Shown: one piece after another, positions 32,885 to 41,259 of the stretch | Layout of the letters: each line of letters begins with the position of its first letter | Numbering within the stretch: the first letter of the stretch is position 1 | From: Spongiivirga citrea | GTDB taxonomy: Bacteria > Bacteroidota > Bacteroidia > Flavobacteriales > Flavobacteriaceae | Assembly (NCBI RefSeq): GCF_010671565.1 | Contig: NZ_JAABOQ010000004.1 | Location: forward strand, 248,001 to 312,000 | DNA: 64,000 nucleotides | Direction of reading: 5' to 3' | Made by a program: the position numbers and the translations under genes | The notes under the pieces: model-generated | Databases searched by the model: none | The model's input: the letters and a program-made list of their open reading frames with translations, nothing else | Told to the model about the DNA's origin: nothing

Positions 32885-33953
32885 ATCATTCCTTATCGCT
32901 CTACTGATACCAGTATTTGCCATTGCTCATAATGGTGGCTGGAAAGGAAAATACACTAAGGAAAAAAAGATAAAAAAAGAGTTTACCGTTAGTGCGAATG
33001 CTACTTTAAAGGTTAATAACAGCTACGGCCATGTAAATGTTACTTCATGGGATGAAAATCGTATCGTTATTGAAGTGCATGTAAAAACAAACGGTAATAA
33101 CGAAGAAAAGGTACAGCGTAAACTTGAAGAGATCGACGTTAATTTTGAGGCTACCAACAGTCTAGTATCTGCTCGTACAATATTCAATAAGGATAAAAGT
33201 AGTTCATGGTGGAAATGGGCTAAGAACAACAATGTAAACATGCAAATTAACTATACCGTTAAAATGCCAGTTACTAACAATGCAAATCTTAATAATGACT
33301 ATGGAAGTATTAGTTTAGATAGACTGGAAGGTGTAGCAACTATTAACTGTGATTATGGTAAAATCACCCTCGGTGATCTTATGGCAGATGGCAATTATTT
33401 AAACTTTGATTACACCTCTAAGTCCACTATCGGATATATGAAAAGTGGGAAGATCAGCGCCGATTATTCTGGATTTACATTAGACAAAACGGAGTCTCTG
33501 GTTATTAATGCAGATTACACATCTTCTACTATAGAACAAGCTAAAAACGTTGACTATAATTGCGATTACGGTTCTTTGAAAGTGAAAAATGTAGGAGATT
33601 TTAAAGGTAATGGGGATTATTTAACAACTCGACTAGGAACAGTTCATGGTGATGTTAGCATTAGATCTGATTACGGATCTGTTCGAATTGAAAAAATGGA
33701 CAGCGATGCCGGAAGCATCGATATTAGATCAGATTATACCGGAATAAAAATAGGACATGTTTCTGATTATTATTTTGATTTTGAGATCAATTTAGAATAT
33801 GCTGGACTTGGTGGAGATGATGATTTTGAGTTCTCTCGTAAAGTGGTTAAAAGCAGCGATAAATACTATGAAGGATACTACGGAAAAAAAGGAAGTGGTA
33901 ATACAATAACAATAAATTCGGAATACGGAAGTGTTCGTTTCGAAAGACAATAA
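32865..33953 (+). CDS. exported DUF4097-type beta-helix protein
   Basis: About 362 residues, with a signal peptide (LFKSFLIALLIPVFAIA). The body is a ladder of short strands with recurring N-x-D-Y-G/T-S units (LNNDYGSISLDRLEG, INCDYGKITLGDL, ISADYSGFTLDK, INADYTSSTIEQ, IRSDYGSVRIEKM, INSEYGSVRFERQ), as in the DUF4097 putative adhesin family. It would fold as a right-handed beta-helix outside the cytoplasm. The ATG at 32865 overlaps the anti-sigma gene by 20 bases. Function unknown; control by the adjacent ECF sigma factor is likely. Confidence 0.85.
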   Translation: MRTQLFKSFLIALLIPVFAIAHNGGWKGKYTKEKKIKKEFTVSANATLKVNNSYGHVNVTSWDENRIVIEVHVKTNGNNEEKVQRKLEEIDVNFEATNSLVSARTIFNKDKSSSWWKWAKNNNVNMQINYTVKMPVTNNANLNNDYGSISLDRLEGVATINCDYGKITLGDLMADGNYLNFDYTSKSTIGYMKSGKISADYSGFTLDKTESLVINADYTSSTIEQAKNVDYNCDYGSLKVKNVGDFKGNGDYLTTRLGTVHGDVSIRSDYGSVRIEKMDSDAGSIDIRSDYTGIKIGHVSDYYFDFEINLEYAGLGGDDDFEFSRKVVKSSDKYYEGYYGKKGSGNTITINSEYGSVRFERQ

Positions 33954-33974
33954 CAACAATCAAATAACAATACA

Positions 33975-34709
33975 ATGAAAAAATCAATCTTATTTTGTGC
34001 AGCTTTCGCACTGGCAATAACAACAGCAAACGCTCAATGGTGGGGCAATAATAAAGTAAAAGGAAATGGGGATGTGAAAACGGAAACCCGTAACACATCT
34101 GATTATGACCAAGTAAGGGTTGCAGGCTTTTTTGATGTAGAATTAGTTTCTGGTAATGAAGGTAAGATTACCGTAGAAGCCGAGTCGAACTTTATGGAAC
34201 ACATAATGACTGAGGTGAATGGTTCTTCACTTAAAATATATGTAGAAAAAGGAGTTAACCTAAGACCTACATGGAATAAAGGGATAAAAATTACTGTTCC
34301 TTTTGAAGATCTAGATATGGTAACCTTATCAGGTTCAGGTGATGTGGTGAGTAAGGCTGTGATTAAAGCAGCTAACTTTAAAACAAGTGTTTCTGGTTCA
34401 GGTGATGTTAATCTAGAATTAGATGTCAATTCACTTGAAGGAAAAGTAACCGGGTCAGGAGACCTAAGACTAAATGGTGCTACTAATGATGCTGAGTATT
34501 TCGTTACTGGATCAGGAGACATTCACGCCTTTAGTGTAAAAGCGCAAGATGTAAGCGCAAAAGTAACGGGTTCTGGTGACATTAGAGCTCATTGTGATGG
34601 CTACCTAACCGCTAGAATTACAGGTTCAGGAGATATTAGGTATTCAGGAAACCCGAAAAAAGAAGACAGTAAAGTAACAGGTTCTGGAGATATTGAAAGA
34701 GCTAATTAA
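33975..34709 (+). CDS. DUF2807 (GIN domain) exported putative adhesin
   Basis: 244 residues: signal peptide (FCAAFALAITTANAQ), then a DUF2807/GIN head domain beginning at YDQVRVAGFFDVELVSGNEG. From about residue 115 the strand turns repeat seven times as SGSGDV or TGSGDI/L at intervals of roughly 15-25 residues, which is the beta-helix ladder of this family. No membrane anchor or sorting signal follows. It is the last of four genes behind the ECF sigma factor, 21 bases after the DUF4097 gene, and is followed by a hairpin element that can serve as terminator. Confidence 0.88.
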   Translation: MKKSILFCAAFALAITTANAQWWGNNKVKGNGDVKTETRNTSDYDQVRVAGFFDVELVSGNEGKITVEAESNFMEHIMTEVNGSSLKIYVEKGVNLRPTWNKGIKITVPFEDLDMVTLSGSGDVVSKAVIKAANFKTSVSGSGDVNLELDVNSLEGKVTGSGDLRLNGATNDAEYFVTGSGDIHAFSVKAQDVSAKVTGSGDIRAHCDGYLTARITGSGDIRYSGNPKKEDSKVTGSGDIERAN

Positions 34710-34714
34710 CAATA

Positions 34715-34846
34715 TGTCAGATCGAGTGTTTTTAGTTTAACGATAGTTAAATTAAAAATGTATCGAGATCATTTTAAATCTGCTGATTGACTAGGTTCTC
34801 GATACATTTTTTCTTTCGTGCCTCATAAAAAACACTCGAACAGACA
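34715..34846. repeat. nested inverted-repeat (MITE-like) element
   Basis: Outer arms TGTCAGATCGAGTGTTTTT (34715-34733) and AAAAAACACTCGAACAGACA (34827-34846) are near-perfect inverted copies. Nested inside is a perfect 15-bp dyad, AAAAATGTATCGAGA (34754-34768) and TCTCGATACATTTTT (34797-34811). The whole 132-bp unit has no open frame. It resembles a repeat I recall from many flavobacterial intergenic regions. The inner hairpin with its T-run may terminate the sigma-factor operon. Confidence 0.75.
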
Positions 34847-34854
34847 GTTATTTT

Positions 34855-34883
34855 CATCAATCAATACAATCATCAATCAATAC
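34855..34883. repeat. two tandem 13-bp direct repeats
   Basis: CATCAATCAATAC occurs at 34855-34867 and 34871-34883, a 16-base period with a 3-base spacer. It lies immediately beside the nested inverted repeat and has no evident function. Confidence 0.5.
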
Positions 34884-34937
34884 CTGCGTTATTAAAACGT
34901 ATTAGGGAGTAAACCAATCATAAAATACTTTACCGAA

Positions 34938-34969
34938 ACCCTGTTTTTTGAGGCAAAACAGGGTTTTTT
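34938..34969. terminator. bidirectional terminator at the end of the UMF1 gene
   Basis: ACCCTGTTTT and AAAACAGGGT pair around a 7-base loop and are followed by TTTTT on the plus strand. The right edge touches the stop codon of the minus-strand transporter gene. On the minus strand the T-run is shorter. Confidence 0.7.
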
Positions 34970-36272
34970 ATGCTTTTACTTGTCTTGGAACTCTAAAAAG
35001 TAATAGCATCCCAATCAAGAAGAATAATCCCAAAAAGATAATCGAATTTCGCATCGAACCCGTTATTTGGGCCACAATACCATATAGTAACATACCGATC
35101 ACAATTCCGATTTTTTCGGCCACATCATAAAAACTAAAGAAAGAAGTAGTGTCCTCGGTTTCTGGCAAAAATTTAGAGTATGTAGACCTCGAAAGTGCTT
35201 GAATTCCTCCCATAACCAAACCAACAACTCCTGCAGTCATATAAAAATCTAATGGTGTAGTCACGAAATATCCCGCAATACATATACCTATCCAGACCAT
35301 ATTCACATAAATCAATGTTTGGATATTTCCGATTCGTTCTGATAGTTTTGAAGTCAATGTTGCGCCAATGATAGCTACCAACTGAATTAGTAAAATACTT
35401 ACAATAAGGCCCTGCGTTCGCTCATCACCTGATCCCCAATTAATATCTTCTTCACCAAAGTAAGTCGCCACCAGCATAACCGTTTGAACAGCCATACTAT
35501 ATATAAAAAACGCTACTAGGTATCTTTTCAATCTAATGTCATCAGTAAGAGAATTGTAGACCATTTTTAACTCTTTAAAGCCATTAAACAGTACGTTGTT
35601 TAATGAACCTTCTGATTTGGTGCCTTTTGGCATATGTTTAAAAGTGTATTGCGCAAATCCCATCCACCATAATCCCACCATAATAAAGGAGATTTGTGTT
35701 GGTGCCGCGGCACTTTCAAAACCAAACAATTCAAACTTTAAGATCATTACCAGGTTGACCAATAGCAAAATCACACTACCTATATATCCTAAAGAATATC
35801 CTTTCGCACTTAAAGCATCATGTTGTTCAGGGTAAGCAATGTCAGGTAAATACGAATTGTAAAATGCAAAACTGGTCCAAAAACCAACTAATGCCAAAAA
35901 ATAACAGAGTAAGCCGAAGTAGATATATTCTAAAGAAAAGAAATAAAGCCCGATACAGGACAATGCACCCAGATAGGTAAAGAACTTCATAAAGCCGCGT
36001 TTATTCCCAATATAATCGGCAATTCCCGCTAATAATGGTGTAATAAATGAAACAACAAGAAATGCCGCCGCAGTAACATAACTTATTAGCGGAGCTCTTT
36101 CGATCATCCCTCCAAATACTGCTATTTTATCAATGCCAGCATCGCGAAATAAAGCACCATAAAAAATCGGAAAAATAGCAGAAGAAATAATGAGGTTATA
36201 AACTGAAATAGACCAGTCAAAAAACGCCCAAGCATGCAGCAGTTTTTTACTCCCCTTTTCTAAAGAAGGCAT
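34968..36272 (-). CDS. UMF1-type major facilitator superfamily transporter
   Basis: 434-residue inner-membrane protein with twelve predicted helices, of the UMF1/Atg22-like MFS family. The opening KKLLHAWAFFDWSISVYNLI is close to the family's N-terminal signature (W-x2-YDWANSAF-like), and GGIQALSRSTYSKFLPE matches the conserved segment in the second half. Atg22 exports amino acids from the yeast vacuole; bacterial substrates are unknown. Monocistronic by appearance. Confidence 0.9.
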   Translation of the reverse strand: MPSLEKGSKKLLHAWAFFDWSISVYNLIISSAIFPIFYGALFRDAGIDKIAVFGGMIERAPLISYVTAAAFLVVSFITPLLAGIADYIGNKRGFMKFFTYLGALSCIGLYFFSLEYIYFGLLCYFLALVGFWTSFAFYNSYLPDIAYPEQHDALSAKGYSLGYIGSVILLLVNLVMILKFELFGFESAAAPTQISFIMVGLWWMGFAQYTFKHMPKGTKSEGSLNNVLFNGFKELKMVYNSLTDDIRLKRYLVAFFIYSMAVQTVMLVATYFGEEDINWGSGDERTQGLIVSILLIQLVAIIGATLTSKLSERIGNIQTLIYVNMVWIGICIAGYFVTTPLDFYMTAGVVGLVMGGIQALSRSTYSKFLPETEDTTSFFSFYDVAEKIGIVIGMLLYGIVAQITGSMRNSIIFLGLFFLIGMLLLFRVPRQVKA

Positions 36273-36365
36273 AAAGTATTTTGTTTGTTATCTAGTTGCC
36301 AAACAATATAAGTCAATTTTTAATGCTAGCACCAACTAATCTGATAAAGCACTTAAATACTAATT

Positions 36366-37184
36366 CTAATTACTTCTAAAGGTTGTTACCCCAAACTTTT
36401 TAGCCTCTGCCTTAGCTTGAGGTGCTAAAGCAGTCAAATTAGCAATACGTGAATCACTACTTGGATGCGTGCTCAAAATTTCTGGTGGCGCTTGTCCTCC
36501 GCTTTTTGCCTTCATACGTCTCCATAATTCCGCACCTTCATCAGGATTATAGCCAGCAATTGCCATTAAGGTAAGACCAATAGCATCGGCTTCACTTTCA
36601 TGGCTTCGACTAAAGGGTAACATAAACCCTACCTGGCTTCCTACACCGTATACTTGATTAAATAATTGTCGGTTTTTTTCATTCTTAGCAAAAGCAACAT
36701 TTCCTGCAACTCCAAGTAATTGCTGCCCGGTACCAGCAGTCATTCGCTGTGCGCCGTGATTGGCAAGTGCATGAGCTATTTCATGTCCCATGACCACTGC
36801 CACTCCAGTTTCGGTTTGGGTTACAGGCAATATTCCTGTATAAAAAACAATTTTACCTCCTGGCATACACCAAGCATTTAACTGGTCATTATTAACTAGA
36901 TTATATTCCCATCGATAATCGGTCAAATAACCTTGCTGTCCTAGCGCATTCAACCAACGCTCAGCAGCTATCGCCATACGTTGCCCTACTCTCTTAATCA
37001 TTTCGGAATCTTCTGTGCCAGTAACAACATTATTTTCATTTAAAAATTGATCGTATTGCTGAAAAGCCATGGGAAACAATTGATTATTTCCGTACATACT
37101 AATATATTGTTTTCCCGTAAACGGATTCGTTTTACATGCTGATACTATGAAAAAAACAATGGCTAAGGTGACTACTCGTTTCAT
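36366..37184 (-). CDS. M48 family metalloprotease lipoprotein
   Basis: About 272 residues. N-terminal lipoprotein signal (VVTLAIVFFIVSACK), then a zinc metalloprotease domain with GHEIAHALANHG (HExxH) and the third ligand Glu in SRSHESEADAIGL, plus WCMPGGKIVFYTGIL typical of the M48B (LoiP/BepA/YcaL) group that degrades or refolds outer-membrane proteins. The short C-terminus lacks TPRs, so it is nearer LoiP than BepA. The ATG at 37184 starts the signal peptide; an ATG 66 bases upstream would add a non-signal extension. Confidence 0.93.
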   Translation of the reverse strand: MKRVVTLAIVFFIVSACKTNPFTGKQYISMYGNNQLFPMAFQQYDQFLNENNVVTGTEDSEMIKRVGQRMAIAAERWLNALGQQGYLTDYRWEYNLVNNDQLNAWCMPGGKIVFYTGILPVTQTETGVAVVMGHEIAHALANHGAQRMTAGTGQQLLGVAGNVAFAKNEKNRQLFNQVYGVGSQVGFMLPFSRSHESEADAIGLTLMAIAGYNPDEGAELWRRMKAKSGGQAPPEILSTHPSSDSRIANLTALAPQAKAEAKKFGVTTFRSN

Positions 37185-37323
37185 ATTACTAATAATTGGT
37201 TGTGTTAAAGTTACAAAAACTGAATAGTATTTAACATTTCCCATATTCATTTTATTTTTTACAAAAAATAATTTTTGGAATAGTTATTGATTTACCTTCA
37301 TCATCATATTAAAATTCAATCAG

Positions 37324-37887
37324 ATGAAGAACGTATTAAAAACAGTATTTGCCCTTTCAGTAATATTATTTGTTTCATGCGAAGGACCAGAAGGACCTCC
37401 AGGTTTCGATGGGCTTGATGGGCGAGATGGAGTAAATGGGCTTGACGGAGTTAATGTAACTGGACAAATTATTGAAATTGAAGGTACCTTTAACGCAGCA
37501 AATGATTATCGCATTTTTTATGAGTTCCCTCAATCTATCGAGGTTTTTGAGACAGATGTTGTTTTGGTTTACCTACTTTTTGATGAAGTAGATCTTACTG
37601 ATGGAAGTACTGCCGATCTCTGGAGGTTATTGCCACAAACAAGAATAATCGATCAAGGCTTATTGCAGTATAACTATGAGCATACATTTATTGATGTCGA
37701 TATTTTCTTAGAATCAGATTTCGACCTATCAACTCTTCCTGCAGGAGATACTGATAATCAAATTTTTAGAATTGCTGTAATACCAGCTGATGAAATATCC
37801 AGTGGACGAATTGATCCAGATACTTTAGGAAAGACATTAAATTCTATCAATATGGAGGAATCTAAGATCAAAGAGATTACTTTTTAA
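37324..37887 (+). CDS. lipoprotein with short collagen-like segment
   Basis: 187 residues. A lipoprotein signal (ALSVILFVSCEG) is followed directly by a collagen-like run of Gly-x-y triplets (GPEGPPGFDGLDGRDGVNGL). The remaining about 140 residues form an acidic, strand-rich domain that I do not recognise; Flavobacteriia encode many such 'collagen-like protein' lipoproteins beginning GPxGPxG. The Gly triplets are too few for a stable triple helix alone. Probably surface- or periplasm-facing. It has its own terminator. Confidence 0.85.
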   Translation: MKNVLKTVFALSVILFVSCEGPEGPPGFDGLDGRDGVNGLDGVNVTGQIIEIEGTFNAANDYRIFYEFPQSIEVFETDVVLVYLLFDEVDLTDGSTADLWRLLPQTRIIDQGLLQYNYEHTFIDVDIFLESDFDLSTLPAGDTDNQIFRIAVIPADEISSGRIDPDTLGKTLNSINMEESKIKEITF

Positions 37888-37938
37888 GCAATCCACGCGC
37901 AAATAAACAATTAAGACCGTAAGGTTTTTACATAAATC

Positions 37939-37984
37939 AAGTCTATTCTAAGTATCTTTATGACACTTTAGAATAGACTTTTTT
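37939..37984 (+). terminator. strong terminator after the collagen-like gene
   Basis: AAGTCTATTCTAA and TTAGAATAGACTT form a perfect 13-bp stem with a 16-base loop, ending in TTTTTT. It lies between the collagen-like gene and msrB. Confidence 0.88.
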
Positions 37985-37999
37985 AATTAAAATTGATAT

Positions 38000-38500
38000 A
38001 TGAAAAAATCATCTTTATTAGTACTTCTTAGCCTTTTCTTATTCGGATGTAATGGGAATGCACAAAAGAAGGATACTACACAGGCTAAAGAAGAGATCGT
38101 TTATGCTGTTACCAAAACTGATGCAGAATGGAAGGCTGCTTTAACCGATAAACAGTATTACATTCTACGTAAAGCGGGAACTGAACGTCCTTTTACGAGC
38201 GAATTGCTAGACAATAAAGAAAAAGGCACCTATGTATGTGCTGCTTGCGCTACCCCATTATTTAAAAGTGAAAACAAATTTAAATCTGGTACCGGGTGGC
38301 CAAGTTTTGATCAAGAAATTGAAGGTAATGTTGCCTATGATACCGATTATAAAGTAGGTTATGCTCGGACTGAAGAACATTGTGCTACCTGTGGAGGGCA
38401 TTTGGGTCATGTTTTTAATGACGGACCAAGAGCAACGACGGGAAAAAGACACTGTATTAACGGCGCGGCGCTAAAATTTATTCCAGAAAAAGATGAGTAA
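38000..38500 (+). CDS. msrB: methionine-R-sulfoxide reductase, lipoprotein form
   Basis: 166 residues. Signal LLVLLSLFLFGCNG marks it as a lipoprotein of the envelope. The MsrB domain reduces methionine-R-sulfoxide: zinc ligands in CAACATPLF and CATCGG, catalytic Cys in KRHCINGAAL, and the HLGHVFNDGP signature. It would repair oxidised periplasmic or outer-membrane proteins. Overlaps the next msrB by 8 bases, so both are made together; the partner lacks a signal and covers the cytoplasm. Confidence 0.96.
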   Translation: MKKSSLLVLLSLFLFGCNGNAQKKDTTQAKEEIVYAVTKTDAEWKAALTDKQYYILRKAGTERPFTSELLDNKEKGTYVCAACATPLFKSENKFKSGTGWPSFDQEIEGNVAYDTDYKVGYARTEEHCATCGGHLGHVFNDGPRATTGKRHCINGAALKFIPEKDE

Positions 38501-38903
38501 CGAGAAATATCCTGTTCAAAAAACAGAAGAAGAATGGAAACAACAGCTAAACGCTGAGGAATATTCCGTATTACGAAAAAAAGGAACCGAACGCCCTTTT
38601 ACAGGAAAATATAACTCGCATTATGATGCTGGCACCTATTCCTGTAAAGGCTGCGACACCAAACTATTTGAAAGCGATAGCAAATTTGACAGTGGCTGTG
38701 GTTGGCCTAGTTTCGATGAATCAATTGAAGGTACAGTTGAATATATTCGAGACACTACACACGGCATGATTCGCACCGAAATTGTATGTGCTAATTGCGG
38801 AAGTCATCTTGGTCACGTTTTTAATGATGGACCAACGAATACCGGACAACGCTATTGCGTTAATTCATTGAGTATTGATTTTGAAACACCAACCGATTCA
38901 TAA
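38493..38903 (+). CDS. msrB: methionine-R-sulfoxide reductase, cytoplasmic form
   Basis: 136 residues, no signal peptide. Zinc Cys pairs CKGCDTKLF and CANCGS, catalytic Cys in QRYCVNSLSI and the HLGHVFNDGP signature are present. It is a clear paralogue of the preceding lipoprotein MsrB, with the shared N-terminal EEWKQQLNAEEYSVLRKKGT pattern, so the pair arose by duplication and then one copy gained or lost the export signal. One base separates its stop from the next ATG. Confidence 0.96.
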   Translation: MSNEKYPVQKTEEEWKQQLNAEEYSVLRKKGTERPFTGKYNSHYDAGTYSCKGCDTKLFESDSKFDSGCGWPSFDESIEGTVEYIRDTTHGMIRTEIVCANCGSHLGHVFNDGPTNTGQRYCVNSLSIDFETPTDS

Positions 38904-38904
38904 A

Positions 38905-39924
38905 ATGCGAAGATTAATCATTTTAGTCCTTTTATTGTCCACCTTTATTGCCAAAGCTCAAGAAGGCACCTTAGTTGTACTCAATAAATCCGATCATACA
39001 GTCGATCTTATTGATCTACAAACTCAAAAAAGTAAGGCCACAATACCAACAGGAATAGGGCCGCATGAGGTAGCTATTTCGCCCGACCATAAAACTGCGG
39101 TTATCACCAATTATGGTGACCGAAGCGAACCAGGAAAATCATTAACAGTTATTGATATAGCTAATAAAAAGGTAGTTAAAACCATTCTATTAGAGTATAA
39201 GGCACCACATGGGATTGAGTTTATAAATACTGGCAACGTATTGGTGACATGTGAAGGCAGTAAAAAATTAATTCAGGTCAATATCAACCTTGGACGTGTT
39301 ATGAAAACCATAGACACCAGCCAAGAAACCAGTCATATGGTTGCATATTCGCCTAAAATGAATAGAGCTTTCGTAGCCAATATAAGATCTAATAGTGTTT
39401 CGGTAATCGATTTGGATAAGAATAAACTAGACAGCATACTTAAAACGGGTAAAGGAGCTGAAGGAGTTGCATTATCCGCTGATGGAAATGAGGTTTGGAT
39501 AACCAATAGATCAAACGACAATGTTTCTATTATTGATGTAAAAACGCTCGAGACCAAAAAGGAGATCGTTTCTACGAAATTCCCGATACGAGTAAAAACA
39601 ACAACCGACGGGAAATATGCCTTAGTATCGAACGCACAAACTGGCGATGTCAATGTGTTTGATGCAAAGACAAAGCAACTGCTAAAAACCATTTCAATGA
39701 ATATTACAGTAGAGGAAAAAGAAGCTTCTCGTCTATTTCAAGATTTTGACAAGAGCCCAGTTCCTGTTGGTATTCTTATTCACCCGAACAATAAAATAGC
39801 ATTCGTCGCAAATACAAATGCCGACATTATTACTATTATCGACCTTACTACAATGGAAGTTTCTGGTCGACTTACGGCGGGTAAAGAACCGGATGGCTTG
39901 GGTTACTCTAATATCAAACTATAA
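38905..39924 (+). CDS. YncE-like exported seven-bladed beta-propeller
   Basis: About 339 residues with a signal peptide (LIILVLLLSTFIAKAQ). The body is a run of blades with the YncE/YVTN pattern V-x-x-I-D-x2-T/N-x-K-V, such as SLTVIDIANKKVVKTI, SNDNVSIIDVKTLETKKEI, NSVSVIDLDKNKLDSI and TIIDLTTMEVSGRLTAGKEP. YncE-type proteins bind DNA or act in redox chains; none of these is demonstrated here. The ATG at 38905 begins the signal peptide; an earlier ATG lies inside msrB. Co-transcription with msrB is certain from spacing; a role in oxidative stress is only guilt by association. Confidence 0.9.
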   Translation: MRRLIILVLLLSTFIAKAQEGTLVVLNKSDHTVDLIDLQTQKSKATIPTGIGPHEVAISPDHKTAVITNYGDRSEPGKSLTVIDIANKKVVKTILLEYKAPHGIEFINTGNVLVTCEGSKKLIQVNINLGRVMKTIDTSQETSHMVAYSPKMNRAFVANIRSNSVSVIDLDKNKLDSILKTGKGAEGVALSADGNEVWITNRSNDNVSIIDVKTLETKKEIVSTKFPIRVKTTTDGKYALVSNAQTGDVNVFDAKTKQLLKTISMNITVEEKEASRLFQDFDKSPVPVGILIHPNNKIAFVANTNADIITIIDLTTMEVSGRLTAGKEPDGLGYSNIKL

Positions 39925-39933
39925 AGCCCTTAT

Positions 39934-40485
39934 ATGAGCAGTTATCTATCAAGTGCTGAAAAACAGTTCGCGTATTATAAGTTGTTAGGTGAAAAAGTAA
40001 TCGAACGTCTCGATGAAACACAGCTGCATTGGCAACCTAATGACGATACAAATAGTGTGGCGCTATTGGCCAAACATATGGCCGGAAATATGAAGTCGCG
40101 TTTCACTAATTTTTTAACTGAAGATGGGGAAAAGACCTGGCGAAAACGAGATACCGAATTTGAAGACACTATAAAAGATAAATCCCATTTACTAGTTGTT
40201 TGGGAAGCAGGTTGGCAGTGTGTTTTCGATGCTATCGATCCGCTAACGGATAGTCAATTAGAGGAACTGGTTTATATTCGGAATGAAGGCCACACCGTAA
40301 TCGAGGCACTTAACAGACAACTTAACCATTATGCCTATCACGTTGGTCAAATGATATTTATTGGGAAGCAACTTTTAGGCCCAAAATGGGAATCCTTATC
40401 AATCCCAAAAGGGCAATCGGAAGCATTTTTTCAGGAGAAAATGGCGCAAGCCAAAGGAAAACGGCATTTTACTGATAATAAATAA
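39934..40485 (+). CDS. DinB-like (DUF1572) protein
   Basis: 183-residue soluble helical bundle of the DinB/YfiT superfamily, DUF1572 type. Features: HWQPNDDTNSVALLAKHMAG (first metal-binding His), SRFTNFLTEDGEKTW, and NRQLNHYAYHVGQMIFIGKQ carrying the two distal His residues. Relatives are metal-dependent thiol S-transferases (bacillithiol or similar); the substrate here is unknown. Ends the msrB-msrB-propeller unit, 9 bases after it. Confidence 0.87.
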   Translation: MSSYLSSAEKQFAYYKLLGEKVIERLDETQLHWQPNDDTNSVALLAKHMAGNMKSRFTNFLTEDGEKTWRKRDTEFEDTIKDKSHLLVVWEAGWQCVFDAIDPLTDSQLEELVYIRNEGHTVIEALNRQLNHYAYHVGQMIFIGKQLLGPKWESLSIPKGQSEAFFQEKMAQAKGKRHFTDNK

Positions 40486-40518
40486 ACCTACAAGGATCGT
40501 TGCTCATAACCTTCCAGG

Positions 40519-40890
40519 TTAAACGTGCTGATCGATTAAGATTACATTTCCATCTGGATCGGTCATTGTAAAACTAGCTGGACCGCTTGTACCCTCTTCA
40601 ATATCTTTTGAAACTTCTATTCCTTTCGATTTTAATTCCTTTTGTATATCGCGGGCATCATCAAAGGACTCCAGTTTATTCGCACTTTGATCCCATCCTG
40701 GATTAAAAGTCATGATATTTCCTTCAAACATACCTTGAAAAAGTCCGATCAGATGTTCCTCGTTTTTCATTATCAGATAATTCTTTTCAATTTGACCAGC
40801 ATAAACGGTAAAACCTAGTTTCTCATAAAACTCCTTAGATATATGAATATCCTTAACTGCTAAACTGATGGAAAATGCTCCTAATTTCAT
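40519..40890 (-). CDS. VOC (glyoxalase-like) family protein
   Basis: 123 residues, a single vicinal-oxygen-chelate domain: two babba modules, starting LGAFSISLAVKDIHISKEFY with YEKLGFTVYAG and ending FTMTDPDGNVILIDQHV. The final DPDGN is typical of the family. Residues that normally bind metal (His/Glu) are partly absent, and the enzymatic role cannot be assigned. It is the last of three small minus-strand genes. Confidence 0.88.
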   Translation of the reverse strand: MKLGAFSISLAVKDIHISKEFYEKLGFTVYAGQIEKNYLIMKNEEHLIGLFQGMFEGNIMTFNPGWDQSANKLESFDDARDIQKELKSKGIEVSKDIEEGTSGPASFTMTDPDGNVILIDQHV

Positions 40891-40924
40891 AATTATTGGT
40901 GTTAGGTTGGTTGTTATTCTATTC

Positions 40925-41251
40925 TTACTTCGGTTCTAGGCTCATGACATAATCATAACTTTCATTCATATACTTCGCCACAATATCATGATCTTTGAGC
41001 ATAGCGTCAGGAATAAGTATATAGCCTTTCATAGTAGCGCCATATGATTTATAGAGTGTAGTATTTAACTCCATTAAATATTTTTCTTGCACTTCTTTTG
41101 AAAAACGAATTCCGACCTCACCAGCTTTGTTTAGCAGTGTAAACATATAGCCATTGGCAGAGGTATAGATCATCGATTTTCCTTTTCGTTCAAACCGAGG
41201 ACATTTATCGACTATTGCGTCATATAGTTTCAATTTTTCTTCCCAAGTCAT
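40925..41251 (-). CDS. small protein resembling TfoX N-terminal/YjbR-type domains
   Basis: 108-residue soluble protein. RKGKSMIYTSANGYMFTLLN is reminiscent of the TfoX N-terminal or DUF1801-like folds (strand-turn-strand with G-Y/F-M-F). Beyond this there is no recognised motif and no function is claimed. It is 8 bases downstream of the DoxX gene and 34 bases upstream of the VOC gene, a compact three-gene set. Confidence 0.75.
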   Translation of the reverse strand: MTWEEKLKLYDAIVDKCPRFERKGKSMIYTSANGYMFTLLNKAGEVGIRFSKEVQEKYLMELNTTLYKSYGATMKGYILIPDAMLKDHDIVAKYMNESYDYVMSLEPK

Positions 41252-41259
41252 TCCTGAAG

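Noticed and set aside
34103-34522. 139-codon open frame on the minus strand within the DUF2807 gene
   Set aside because: It is the shadow of the repetitive GSGD-coding sequence; it lacks start signals and a family match, while the plus frame has a signal peptide and known domain.
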